Positions 7,938-17,099 of a stretch of 64,000 nt of DNA are shown here, one piece after another. Position 1 is the first letter of the stretch; each line of letters opens with the position of its first letter. Under the pieces are notes generated by a model, which was given only the letters and a program-made list of their open reading frames with translations, was not told the DNA's origin and ran no database searches. Made by a program: the position numbers and the translations under genes. Location: NCBI RefSeq assembly GCF_021389975.1, contig NZ_CP089981.1, forward strand, positions 3,001,501-3,065,500. The letters run 5' to 3'. Source of the stretch: Fulvivirga ulvae (GTDB taxonomy: Bacteria; Bacteroidota; Bacteroidia; Cytophagales; Cyclobacteriaceae).

Positions 7938-9947
7938 TTGAAAAATTTAAGTAGCATACCTGTAAAACTCCTGACTTTAACTATTGCAGCTGCATTTTTG
8001 ACCCTGCTAAGCTGCAAAAATGATGAAACTGCAAAACGTACTAAAGGTAAGCCACAGGAGCATTTTGCAGACATTCTTAATGTAAAAGGAATCCCGCAAT
8101 CGGGGCAGGATAATAGCGTTTCCAGTTTTTCCGATCTGGGTGCATGGCACAGTTACGCGATATCACCGGAGCCTTCAGGAGCCTTTGCCGGTCCTTATTT
8201 AATGACTGTAAATAATGGTAGATGGCTTGGCCCATTGGGCGAAATGAACATATTTCTGGATGGTCACAGCGTTTCGTTCGGTGATGCATCAAACTTTGCA
8301 TCCGCCTATTATCCCGGCCACCTGGAACAACGATTTACCGTAGGCCAGATCACTGTAGAGCAAAAACTCATTTTTATTTCATCTGCCACTGCATTGATTC
8401 AGACCCACATCATCAATGAAAGTCAGACACCGGTAAAACTTGGGATATCCTGGAAAGGCAAAACCTGGCTGGATAATGTCACTCTCTCGCTGCAAGAAAA
8501 TCAAGGGATTCAGTATAAAATAGACGATAATCAATATTTTGTGATTCGTCCCTCTCTTAAAGCATCCGTTACCATTGATTCTGGAAGTTACGTGATGTCA
8601 ACTTCAGAGGATATAACATTACAGGATGAAGTCACCTTAGCCCAGGTACATACACTGGGAAATGAAGAAGAAATTCAGGCTGAGGAGCCTTTAATAACTT
8701 CGGCCTTAAAGGATCCGGGGCACTACTTTGAGGCCAATACCCAACGGTGGAAACAGTATGTTGACCAGGTTACACAAGGTCTTACTACAGAAGAAGAAAA
8801 ACTGATAGCTGTAAAGACACTGGAAACCCTAACCAATAACTGGAGGAGGGCCGGAGGAGAGTTGAAACATCAGGGCTTTTTCCCATCATACGCATACAGA
8901 GGATTTTATGGTTTTTGGGCATGGGACTCGTGGAAGCATGCTGTAGCTGCAGTAATGTTTAATCCTGACCTTGCCAAAGACCAGATCAGAGCCATGTACG
9001 ATTACCAGAATGAACAGGGTATGATTGCAGACTGCATTTTCAGAGACACTCTGATCGAAAAACATAACTGGAGGGATACCAAACCGCCGCTTTCCGGTTG
9101 GGCGATTTATGAAATATACAAGGCAACCACCGATACCGCATTTGTAAGAGAGATGTATCCCAAACTGGAGAAATACCATCGCTGGTGGTACCAATACCGT
9201 GACCATGACCAGAACGGTCTTTGTGAATATGGCTCTACAGACGGCACTCGCATCGCAGCAGCATGGGAGTCAGGCATGGACAATGCAGTCCGGTTTGACA
9301 GCGCCAACTTATTGAAAAATACTAGGGAAGCCTGGTCGCTCAATCAGGAGTCAGTCGATTTGAATGCCTACCTGTATGCGGAGAAACTTTACATGTCAAA
9401 ACTATCTGAAATCATCGGACTGCCTTCAGAAACACTAAAGAAAGAAGCTAAGGCATTGAAAGCTCAAATCAACAATGTATTCTATGACGAGGCATCCGGT
9501 TATTACTATGATGTGCAGATAGGGACAACTCAGAAGATAAATGTAAAAGGCCCTGAAGGTTGGATACCTGTGTGGGCTGGTGTAGCCGAGAAAGAACAAG
9601 CCACAGGTGTAATGAAACAGATTATGGATTCATCTGCTTTTAACACTTACATGCCTTTGCCGACCCTCGATGCCTCACATGAAAAATTTAATCCACAAAA
9701 AGGCTATTGGAGGGGGCCTGTATGGCTGGATCAGGCATATTTTGCCATAGCCGGCTTAAGAAAATATGACTTGAATGAGGAAGCAGATCAACTGACAGAT
9801 AAAATATTGAATAATGCTGAAGGGCTTAAGGTAAGGGGAGAGCCCATTTATGAAAATTATCACCCTGTAAGCGGGAAAGGCCTTAATGCCAGGCATTTTA
9901 GCTGGTCTGCTGCACATATTTTACTATTGGTAAAAGAGCGAAATTAA
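7938..9947 (+). CDS. YgjK-like glycoside hydrolase family 63 lipoprotein (putative alpha-glucosidase)
   Basis: 669 residues. I use the TTG start at 7938 because the next codons encode a lipoprotein signal peptide (KNLSSIPVKLLTLTIAAAFLTLLSC). The (alpha/alpha)6-barrel half matches what I remember of E. coli YgjK closely: FWAWDSWKHAVAAVMFNPDLAKDQIRA, TKPPLSGWAIYEIY, AAAWESGMDNAVRFD, KGPEGWIPVWAG, GYWRGPVWLDQAYFAI and YENYHPVSGKG..FSWSAAH. The presumed acid Asp448 (WESGMD) and base Glu639 (YENYHP) are present. YgjK is an inverting alpha-glucosidase, and its glycosynthase mutant is reported to make Glc-alpha-1,2-Gal. Lipidation suggests periplasmic or surface location. A GH37 trehalase is the main alternative, but its signature motifs are absent. 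Confidence 0.85.
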   Translation: MKNLSSIPVKLLTLTIAAAFLTLLSCKNDETAKRTKGKPQEHFADILNVKGIPQSGQDNSVSSFSDLGAWHSYAISPEPSGAFAGPYLMTVNNGRWLGPLGEMNIFLDGHSVSFGDASNFASAYYPGHLEQRFTVGQITVEQKLIFISSATALIQTHIINESQTPVKLGISWKGKTWLDNVTLSLQENQGIQYKIDDNQYFVIRPSLKASVTIDSGSYVMSTSEDITLQDEVTLAQVHTLGNEEEIQAEEPLITSALKDPGHYFEANTQRWKQYVDQVTQGLTTEEEKLIAVKTLETLTNNWRRAGGELKHQGFFPSYAYRGFYGFWAWDSWKHAVAAVMFNPDLAKDQIRAMYDYQNEQGMIADCIFRDTLIEKHNWRDTKPPLSGWAIYEIYKATTDTAFVREMYPKLEKYHRWWYQYRDHDQNGLCEYGSTDGTRIAAAWESGMDNAVRFDSANLLKNTREAWSLNQESVDLNAYLYAEKLYMSKLSEIIGLPSETLKKEAKALKAQINNVFYDEASGYYYDVQIGTTQKINVKGPEGWIPVWAGVAEKEQATGVMKQIMDSSAFNTYMPLPTLDASHEKFNPQKGYWRGPVWLDQAYFAIAGLRKYDLNEEADQLTDKILNNAEGLKVRGEPIYENYHPVSGKGLNARHFSWSAAHILLLVKERN

Positions 9948-9949
9948 GC

Positions 9950-12937
9950 ATGTTGTTAAAAGAAGACAGAAAAGTTTCAGGTGCTGTAAGCAACCTCCTT
10001 CTGGAGCATTATGGCATTACTGGCGAAATACACCCTTTACAAGGGGAGGTAGATTTAAATTTTTATGTCATAGCCGACTCTGGAGAATGCTATACATTAA
10101 AAATATCTGATGAAGCAGACTTTGAAAGCATTCAATTCCAAAATGCCATGTTATCACATGTCAAAGAATGTACCATGCTTAAACTGCCCTATGTAGTCAG
10201 AAGCCTGTCTGGTAATGAAATGGAAACCATCATATTTGATAGAGAAACCAGATTGATCAGACTGCTGACCTGGGTGCCCGGAAGGCTTTTTGCTTACGTA
10301 AAGCCGCACAGCGCTAAGCTCCTGACGAGCCTGGGGATAGCCAGTGCAGAGTTGAGCCAGGCATTGTCAGGTTTTGACCACGAAGGAGCACACAGAGCTT
10401 ATAAATGGGATCCGGCTCAGGCTTTTTGGGTTAAGGAACACCTAGAACAGTTTCCCACTGAAAAGGAAGCAGGTACTATCCGCTACTTTTATGATCTCTT
10501 CGAAGAAAATCAACCTTTACTGAGATCTCTGAGGAAAAGCGTAACCCATAATGATATCAACGACTATAATATTCTGGTCTCTGAACATCTCGAAAAAGCT
10601 GTAGTTGAAGGCATTATTGACTTTGGGGATGCCATATATACTTATACAGTTAATGAACTGGCTATAACCCTGGCCTATGCCATGATGGATAAAGAAGATC
10701 CAGTGTATGCTGCATGCCATGTGATCTCAGGTTTCCATAGCTGGAGGGCATTGACAGAGACTGAAGTAGAGGCTCTTTTAACACTTATAGGGGCAAGGTT
10801 GATCATCAGTGTCACCGCGTCTATGTTAAACAAGAAGGAAAATCCCGACAACGAGTATTTATCTATCAGTGAAAAACCAGCGTGGAAGCTGCTGTACAAA
10901 CTACAAAATATTCCCAAGAGCTTTATTCATTACAGCTTTCGTTCTGCCTGCGGATGGAATGCCCGGCCGGGAAAATCACTTTCTCCTGATAAGGTTTCAT
11001 TTGCTCCGGTAATCAAAGGCCTTGAAGAAAATATATATAACATTGACCTTTCAGTGGGGTCGAAAAAACTGGGCAACGCTTATAACTACGCATCAAAAGA
11101 AAGAGTTGATCTCAGGATCAAAAGAATACTTGAAGATGCTGACCATACTATTGGATATGGCAGATATGGAGAGGTACGTCCTTTTTACAATTCATCAGAA
11201 TATCAGAAAAGAACTGATGATGGTTTTCTTCCCAAAGCACGGGCTTTAGGGGTTGATTTTTTCAGCTTTGAAAGCCGGGGAGTAATGGCAGCTTATGACG
11301 GAGTGGTACACTCAGTGCTCCGTTCAGGAAATGAGGCAACTATCATATTATCCCATAAAGTAGAAGGTATTCCTTTCTTTACACTATACAAACACCTGTC
11401 TACCTCAAGTATTAAAGATGTTGTCAAAGGAAAAGCGATTAAGCAGGGGGTTTTAATCGCTAAGATCGGATCTGAAGGTGTACATGGGGTCAGGCTCCAT
11501 CACCTTCATTTCCAGATCATTTATGACCTGCTGGGATACGAAATGAATTTCCCGGCTACAGCTTCATCAGACGAGTGGAATGTCTGGAGTCAGATTTGTC
11601 CTGATCCATCCCCTTTTTTTAAATGGAAAAGTGGCGCTACAATAAATACTGGTAAGCAGAAAATCATTGAAAAGAGGGACAAGTACCTGGGCAAGGCCCT
11701 GAGCGTTTCATACAATGATCCGCTTCATATAATAAGGGGCTATAAACAGCATCTCTTTGATATTACAGGCAGGCCATACCTCGACATGGTCAACAACGTG
11801 GCCCACGTAGGGCACGAACACCCGGCCGTAGTAGAAGCAGGGCAAAGGCAAATCGCTGTTTTGAATACCAACACGCGCTATTTACACGAGGAAATAACGC
11901 TTTTTGCAGAAGAATTACTGGCTACGCTACCGTCGCATCTGAAAGTATGCCACTTTGTTAACTCTGGCAGCGAGGCCAATGAGCTGGCCCTCCGCATGGT
12001 ACAGGCATGTACCGGGTCGCGGCATATGATTGTGCTGGAATCCGGTTATCATGGCAATACCGGCGGATGCATAGACATCAGCAGCTACAAGTTTGACGGC
12101 AAGGGAGGTAAAGGAGCACCTGAGCATACACATGTTATCCCTGCGCCGGATTACTTCCGGGGTATTTACCAGGGACAGTCAGGCCAATTTCAAAAGTATA
12201 TTGCCCATGTTAAAGATGCTCTGGTAACCATCACAAGTAAAGGTGGCCGGGTAGGAGGCTTCATAGCAGAAAGTATACTCAGTTGTGCAGGTCAGATTGT
12301 GCTACCTACAGGTTATTTGGCTGAAATATATAAACTGATTCATCGGGAAGGTGGAGTTTGTATTGCTGATGAGGTACAGGTGGGTGTTGGTCGTGTGGGA
12401 GAGAAATTCTGGGGATTTGAGCTCCAGGGGGTTCAGCCTGATATAGTCACCATCGGTAAGCCATTGGGCAATGGACACCCACTGGCCGCAGTGGTATGTA
12501 CGCAAGAGGTGGCCGATCAGTTTAATAACGGCATGGAGTACTTCAATACCTTCGGAGGTAATCCGGTCTCATGCAGCATCGGCCGGGCTGTGCTCAGGGT
12601 AGTTAGAGAAGAGAAATTGCAGCAAAATGCTCTGCAAATGGGTAACTTACTGCTGGACGAGCTCAAGGCTTTGCAAAAGCAATACCCGATCATCGGTGAC
12701 GTGCGCGGACATGGATTGTTTTCAGGATTTGAGTTGGTTCGTGGGCTTACACCCGCTACAAAGGAAGCGACCTATCTGGCCAACAGAATGAAAGAAAAAG
12801 GTATACTGATGAGTACGGATGGCCCGGATAACAATGTGCTGAAACTCAAACCACCAATATGCATCAGTCAGCAAGATATAGCATTTTTTATGAAACAACT
12901 TGAAGACGTATTTAAGGAAGATTTTTTAAAAGCATGA
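9950..12937 (+). CDS. Trifunctional fusion: hydroxylysine-kinase-like APH domain, M23-like domain, class III phospholyase/aminotransferase domain
   Basis: 995 residues, starting 2 bp after the GH63 stop and having no signal peptide, so cytoplasmic. Residues 1-340 are an APH-fold kinase (HNDINDYNIL with His200, Asp202 and Asn207; IIDFGD with Asp224). This part resembles human hydroxylysine kinase HYKK in both motifs and C-terminal phrasing. Residues about 400-550 are an M23/LytM-like fold that keeps HLHF (His518, His520), but the usual HxGxD motif reads ALGVD, with Ala432 replacing the first zinc-ligand His. Residues 570-995 are a fold-type I PLP enzyme (SGSEANELALRM, DEVQVGVGRVG, GKPLGNGHPLA with Lys837), the class of phosphoethanolamine and 5-phosphohydroxylysine phospholyases. 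Kinase plus phospholyase would convert hydroxylysine to 2-aminoadipate semialdehyde, ammonia and phosphate. Ethanolamine or another amino alcohol is the alternative substrate. Confidence 0.85.
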   Translation: MLLKEDRKVSGAVSNLLLEHYGITGEIHPLQGEVDLNFYVIADSGECYTLKISDEADFESIQFQNAMLSHVKECTMLKLPYVVRSLSGNEMETIIFDRETRLIRLLTWVPGRLFAYVKPHSAKLLTSLGIASAELSQALSGFDHEGAHRAYKWDPAQAFWVKEHLEQFPTEKEAGTIRYFYDLFEENQPLLRSLRKSVTHNDINDYNILVSEHLEKAVVEGIIDFGDAIYTYTVNELAITLAYAMMDKEDPVYAACHVISGFHSWRALTETEVEALLTLIGARLIISVTASMLNKKENPDNEYLSISEKPAWKLLYKLQNIPKSFIHYSFRSACGWNARPGKSLSPDKVSFAPVIKGLEENIYNIDLSVGSKKLGNAYNYASKERVDLRIKRILEDADHTIGYGRYGEVRPFYNSSEYQKRTDDGFLPKARALGVDFFSFESRGVMAAYDGVVHSVLRSGNEATIILSHKVEGIPFFTLYKHLSTSSIKDVVKGKAIKQGVLIAKIGSEGVHGVRLHHLHFQIIYDLLGYEMNFPATASSDEWNVWSQICPDPSPFFKWKSGATINTGKQKIIEKRDKYLGKALSVSYNDPLHIIRGYKQHLFDITGRPYLDMVNNVAHVGHEHPAVVEAGQRQIAVLNTNTRYLHEEITLFAEELLATLPSHLKVCHFVNSGSEANELALRMVQACTGSRHMIVLESGYHGNTGGCIDISSYKFDGKGGKGAPEHTHVIPAPDYFRGIYQGQSGQFQKYIAHVKDALVTITSKGGRVGGFIAESILSCAGQIVLPTGYLAEIYKLIHREGGVCIADEVQVGVGRVGEKFWGFELQGVQPDIVTIGKPLGNGHPLAAVVCTQEVADQFNNGMEYFNTFGGNPVSCSIGRAVLRVVREEKLQQNALQMGNLLLDELKALQKQYPIIGDVRGHGLFSGFELVRGLTPATKEATYLANRMKEKGILMSTDGPDNNVLKLKPPICISQQDIAFFMKQLEDVFKEDFLKA

Positions 12938-15900
12938 ACATGAACAGGTATTTTGCAGGGATCGCTCTGATTTTAGGTTTAACAGTAAACACTTCGCTTA
13001 AGGCACAGCACGACTGGGAGAACCACCAGGTATTTCAGATCAATAAAGAGGCTCCCCATGCCACACTATTTCCCTATGGCAGCCTGGAGTCGGCACTGAA
13101 AGACAGGCCGGAGGAATCCCCCTATTACCAGTCCTTAAACGGACTTTGGAAATTTAATTTTGCCATCAGGCCGGCAGATCGCCCTCCGGATTTTTATAAA
13201 AGTGATTACGATGCCAGTGACTGGAGCCTGATCCCCGTACCATCAAACTGGGAAGTTGAGGGCTACGACCACCCTATCTATTTGGATGAAAAGTACCCTT
13301 TTGAAGCAGAGTGGCCTGATATGCAGGATGACTACAATCCCGTGGGGTCCTATCTCAGAACTTTTGAGATCAGTGAGAACTGGAGCGATCGTGAAACTAT
13401 TTTACACATAGGTGCTGCTACCTCTGCTATTTATGTATGGGTAAACGGAGAGCAGGTTGGTTACTCTCAGGGATCAAAAACACCGGCAGAGTTTAACATC
13501 ACAAAATACCTGGAAAAAGGTACTAACCGTATTGCTTTACAGGTTTTCAGGTGGAGCGATGCCAGTTATATCGAAAGTCAGGACATGCTGAGGCTCTCCG
13601 GCATAGAGCGCGATGTATACCTTTATGCTATTCCCAAAGTGCATGTTTACGACTTTTTTGCCAGAACCTCGCTAACCGATAATTATACTTCAGGAGACCT
13701 TGCTCTGGACATAGAGCTAAAAAATTACACTTCAGAAAAAAAGACGGTTACAGCAGATATTAAACTCTTGGATAATGACAATGAGTATGAGCCTGTTCTG
13801 GAAAGACAGCAAAAAATAGTACTAAATGCTGCTTCTTCGAACCAAGTCAATATTAAAAGTGTCATAGAAAACATTCGTCCATGGACAGCAGAAACACCCA
13901 ATCTGTATACCCTGATTATTAGTCTCAAGTACGGAAATACGGTACAGGAAGTAATCACAGATCAGCTGGGTTTTCGCACCGTTACGATAGAAAACGGCCA
14001 GCTACTTGTAAATGGTCAGCCAATATACATCAAAGGTGTTGACCGCCACGAGACTGATCCCCATACCGGGCATGTGGTTTCCAAAGCCAGCATGGAAAAC
14101 GACATCAGACTAATGAAGCTAAATAATATCAATGCCGTGCGGTCAAGCCATTATCCTAATAATCCATACTGGTATGAGCTCACCGATAAATATGGAATGT
14201 ATGTGATCGATGAAGCCAACATTGAAAGCCACCCATTGGCCAATAGCGCAGAAACCCAGATAGGCAATGAAATGAGTTGGCTGCCGGCACACATGGACAA
14301 AACCCAGCGCATGTTCCATAGAGATAAGAATCACCCTTCGATCATCATCTGGTCGTTAGGCAATGAGGCTGGTTATGGAAAAGTATTTGAAGCGACTTAT
14401 GACTGGTTGAAAGCCCATGACAGCAGGCCTGTTCAGTATGAGCCTGCCGAACTGGAAAGGTATACAGACATCTTTTGCCCGATGTATCCATCAATTTCAA
14501 AACTGGAGAACTATGCTGCCAAAAATCCGGACAGGCCTTTGATCATGATCGAGTATGCCCATGCCATGGGTAACTCCGTAGGCAACCTTCAGGATTATTG
14601 GGATGTGATAGAAAAGTACTCGGTACTGCAAGGAGGCTATATATGGGACTGGGTCGATCAGTCACTGGAGTATGTAAATGATCAGGGTGTACCATACTAT
14701 GCCTATGGACACGATTATCACCCGGGACTGCCAACAGATGGTAATTTTCTGAATAATGGTCTGGTGAATCCAAAGCGTGAGCCGCACCCGCATTTGTACG
14801 AAGTGAAAAAGGTTTATCAGCCCATTAAATTTTCAATGACAGATGCCAAAACAGGTAAATTCGAAGTGTTCAACAAAAATTTCTTCAAGGACCTGTCCGA
14901 CTATACCCTTACCTGGGAGCTGCTGGCAAACGGTAAGCCCGTAAATAGTGGTGTGGTCCCTATGCCCAATGTACCGGCAAGGCAAAAGAAAACGTTCTTT
15001 ATTCCGGTCAATGACCTTTTGTCATCACCTAATGCGGAATACTACATTACCATAAGTGCTTTGCAAAATACAGAAGTACCGCTGATCCCTATAGGTCATG
15101 AGGTTGCCTGGGATCAGTTTTATCTGGGAGGCTCTAACATCAAAGAACCTCAGGGACCAGTTGAAGGTGCACTTTCTGTTTCCGAAAAAGGGAATGCTGT
15201 AACCGTGAGTGGTAACGGATTTACCGCAAAATTTGATAAGAAGCAGATGTTGCTCACAAGCTATGAATTGAATGGGAACGAGCTGTTATTATCGTCCCTG
15301 AAGCCGAATTTCTGGAGGCCTCCCACGGATAATGATCTTGGCAATAATATGCAGGAATGGGCAGTCATTTGGAAAAATACCTGGTCAAAAAGTAAGTTAA
15401 TTGATTATCAGGTAAAAAAGGACAGAACCAAAATTAATATTATAGCGAGTTTTAAAAGCGGGGAGCCGGCAGTAAGTTATACCATTACCTATGGCATAGA
15501 CCTAAGCGGAAAAGTAGAAATACAGATGGCATTTACACCAGAGGAGGTGGGGCTCCCCAACTTGCCAAAAATTGGTTTTCAAACCCGCTTATCCGGTAAA
15601 TACCATAATATGCAGTGGTATGGCCGTGGCCCTCATGAAACCTATTGGGATCGAAAAACCTCAGGAAAAATAGGAATATATCAGGGCAGGGTTTGGGATC
15701 AGTTGCACAAATACTCCCGCCCACAGGAGACCGGGAATAAAACAGACCTTCGTTGGTTGAAGCTTACCGATGATAAGGGAACAGGTTTAAGAATTTCATC
15801 TGAACTGATTTTTTCTGCCAGTGCGTGGCAGCTTGATCCGGAAGACCTGGAATTTCAGGCTGCTGCCCAAGGAGCATCCTCTGCGTCAGGTCTGGTACCA

Positions 15901-16080
15901 GTACCTTCAAAGCACGGGGCTGACCTTATCCCCCGCGACTTTATTACACTTAATATAGATCATAAACAGATGGGCGTAGGGGGAGACACTTCCTGGGGAA
16001 GGTTGGTACATGAGGAGTATACCATACCCGCCAGACCCTACACTTTTAAGTTTGTCATAGAGCCTATGGTCGGCCATTAA
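12934..16080 (+). CDS. GH2 beta-galactosidase, secreted
   Basis: 1048 residues, overlapping the fusion gene by ATGA. A signal peptide (NMNRYFAGIALILGLTVNTSLKAQ) predicts export to the periplasm. Domain order is that of LacZ: sugar-binding jelly roll (about 50-230), immunoglobulin-like domain, TIM barrel (about 340-640), and the C-terminal beta-galactosidase small-chain domain (about 740-1045, with NFWRPPTDNDLGN and MQWYGRGPHETYWDRK). The catalytic acid/base Glu478 (WSLGNEAG) and nucleophile Glu540 (MIEYAHAMGN) are in place, equivalent to LacZ Glu461 and Glu537. It should release beta-linked galactose. In this operon a plausible substrate is Gal-beta-hydroxylysine left after removal of the outer glucose. 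Confidence 0.94.
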   Translation: MNMNRYFAGIALILGLTVNTSLKAQHDWENHQVFQINKEAPHATLFPYGSLESALKDRPEESPYYQSLNGLWKFNFAIRPADRPPDFYKSDYDASDWSLIPVPSNWEVEGYDHPIYLDEKYPFEAEWPDMQDDYNPVGSYLRTFEISENWSDRETILHIGAATSAIYVWVNGEQVGYSQGSKTPAEFNITKYLEKGTNRIALQVFRWSDASYIESQDMLRLSGIERDVYLYAIPKVHVYDFFARTSLTDNYTSGDLALDIELKNYTSEKKTVTADIKLLDNDNEYEPVLERQQKIVLNAASSNQVNIKSVIENIRPWTAETPNLYTLIISLKYGNTVQEVITDQLGFRTVTIENGQLLVNGQPIYIKGVDRHETDPHTGHVVSKASMENDIRLMKLNNINAVRSSHYPNNPYWYELTDKYGMYVIDEANIESHPLANSAETQIGNEMSWLPAHMDKTQRMFHRDKNHPSIIIWSLGNEAGYGKVFEATYDWLKAHDSRPVQYEPAELERYTDIFCPMYPSISKLENYAAKNPDRPLIMIEYAHAMGNSVGNLQDYWDVIEKYSVLQGGYIWDWVDQSLEYVNDQGVPYYAYGHDYHPGLPTDGNFLNNGLVNPKREPHPHLYEVKKVYQPIKFSMTDAKTGKFEVFNKNFFKDLSDYTLTWELLANGKPVNSGVVPMPNVPARQKKTFFIPVNDLLSSPNAEYYITISALQNTEVPLIPIGHEVAWDQFYLGGSNIKEPQGPVEGALSVSEKGNAVTVSGNGFTAKFDKKQMLLTSYELNGNELLLSSLKPNFWRPPTDNDLGNNMQEWAVIWKNTWSKSKLIDYQVKKDRTKINIIASFKSGEPAVSYTITYGIDLSGKVEIQMAFTPEEVGLPNLPKIGFQTRLSGKYHNMQWYGRGPHETYWDRKTSGKIGIYQGRVWDQLHKYSRPQETGNKTDLRWLKLTDDKGTGLRISSELIFSASAWQLDPEDLEFQAAAQGASSASGLVPVPSKHGADLIPRDFITLNIDHKQMGVGGDTSWGRLVHEEYTIPARPYTFKFVIEPMVGH

Positions 16081-16094
16081 CTAAGCTTAACAGG

Positions 16095-17084
16095 ATGGAG
16101 TTTTTGCAAGGAAAATTCGGGGAAAGAGCTTACCATATATTATTGAACAGGGATTCTGGAGAATACATTGGTGTTATCCCATCTTGCGGTGCTATGCTCA
16201 ATGCCTTTAATGTCAGGTTGCCCGATGATAGCTATTTTCCGTTGATTGATGGGTATGAAAATGAAAATGATTTGGTCAACAATATTGCCCATACTTTTAA
16301 GGGATGCAAGTTGTCGCCATTTCCCAATAGGATAAAAGCAGGTAATTACACCTTTAAAGGTCAGAATTATCAGTTGGGTATTAACCTGTTGGAAGAAGGC
16401 CATGCTCACCACGGTTTACTCTACAATGTTCCCTTTGAGTTGATTAATAGCGGGGCCGATGAGTATGAAGGTAGATTACGCTATCGATATGTGTATGATG
16501 CATTCAATCCGGGCTATCCATTTAAATATCACATGGAAATAGAGTACCGGTTCAACAGGGATAACAGCTTGACATGCACCACTGAAATTAAGAATACTGA
16601 TGACCGGGAAATATTGATTGGTGATGGCTGGCACCCTGTTTTTAACACCCATCCCTTAACCGATGATATGTATATCAGGTTCCGTGCAGACAAACAATTG
16701 GAACTTCATGACATGATACCCAACATGAAGTTTGCAGAAGACGGAAAATTCAGCGATTTTCGTCGGATTGGAAAGCAACAGTTTGATGATGCTTTTGAAT
16801 TAAACAATACTGGTAAGGCAGTTTTTACCCTGGCATACCCCAAGTTGAAAATGGCAGTTGACATTTGGCAACAAACGGGAACCGACGGGTACAATTACCT
16901 TCAGGTATATACCCCATATAATAGAAACAGCATTGCAGTTGAACCGGTAACGTGTCCAGCAAATGCTTTTAATAATGGACTTGGACTCATAACTCTTGCC
17001 CCTGGAGTGGAGCTAAGTCTTGCTTATGGTATAGAAGTTAGTTTTGACAAATTTTCTATACCAGATACTTTAATCAATTTCTAA
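16095..17084 (+). CDS. galM: Aldose 1-epimerase (galactose mutarotase)
   Basis: 329-residue GalM-type mutarotase. The substrate-pocket landmarks are PFPNRIKAGNYTFKGQNYQL, the His-rich HAHHGLLYN, GDGWHPVFNT (second His) and AVEPVTCPANAFNNG with the catalytic Glu. It starts 14 bp after the beta-galactosidase stop. It equilibrates beta- and alpha-galactose so that galactokinase, which uses the alpha anomer, can act. It has no signal peptide, so it works in the cytoplasm after uptake. Length and motifs are normal for the family. Confidence 0.92.
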   Translation: MEFLQGKFGERAYHILLNRDSGEYIGVIPSCGAMLNAFNVRLPDDSYFPLIDGYENENDLVNNIAHTFKGCKLSPFPNRIKAGNYTFKGQNYQLGINLLEEGHAHHGLLYNVPFELINSGADEYEGRLRYRYVYDAFNPGYPFKYHMEIEYRFNRDNSLTCTTEIKNTDDREILIGDGWHPVFNTHPLTDDMYIRFRADKQLELHDMIPNMKFAEDGKFSDFRRIGKQQFDDAFELNNTGKAVFTLAYPKLKMAVDIWQQTGTDGYNYLQVYTPYNRNSIAVEPVTCPANAFNNGLGLITLAPGVELSLAYGIEVSFDKFSIPDTLINF

Positions 17085-17099
17085 ACAAACAAAAATGTA

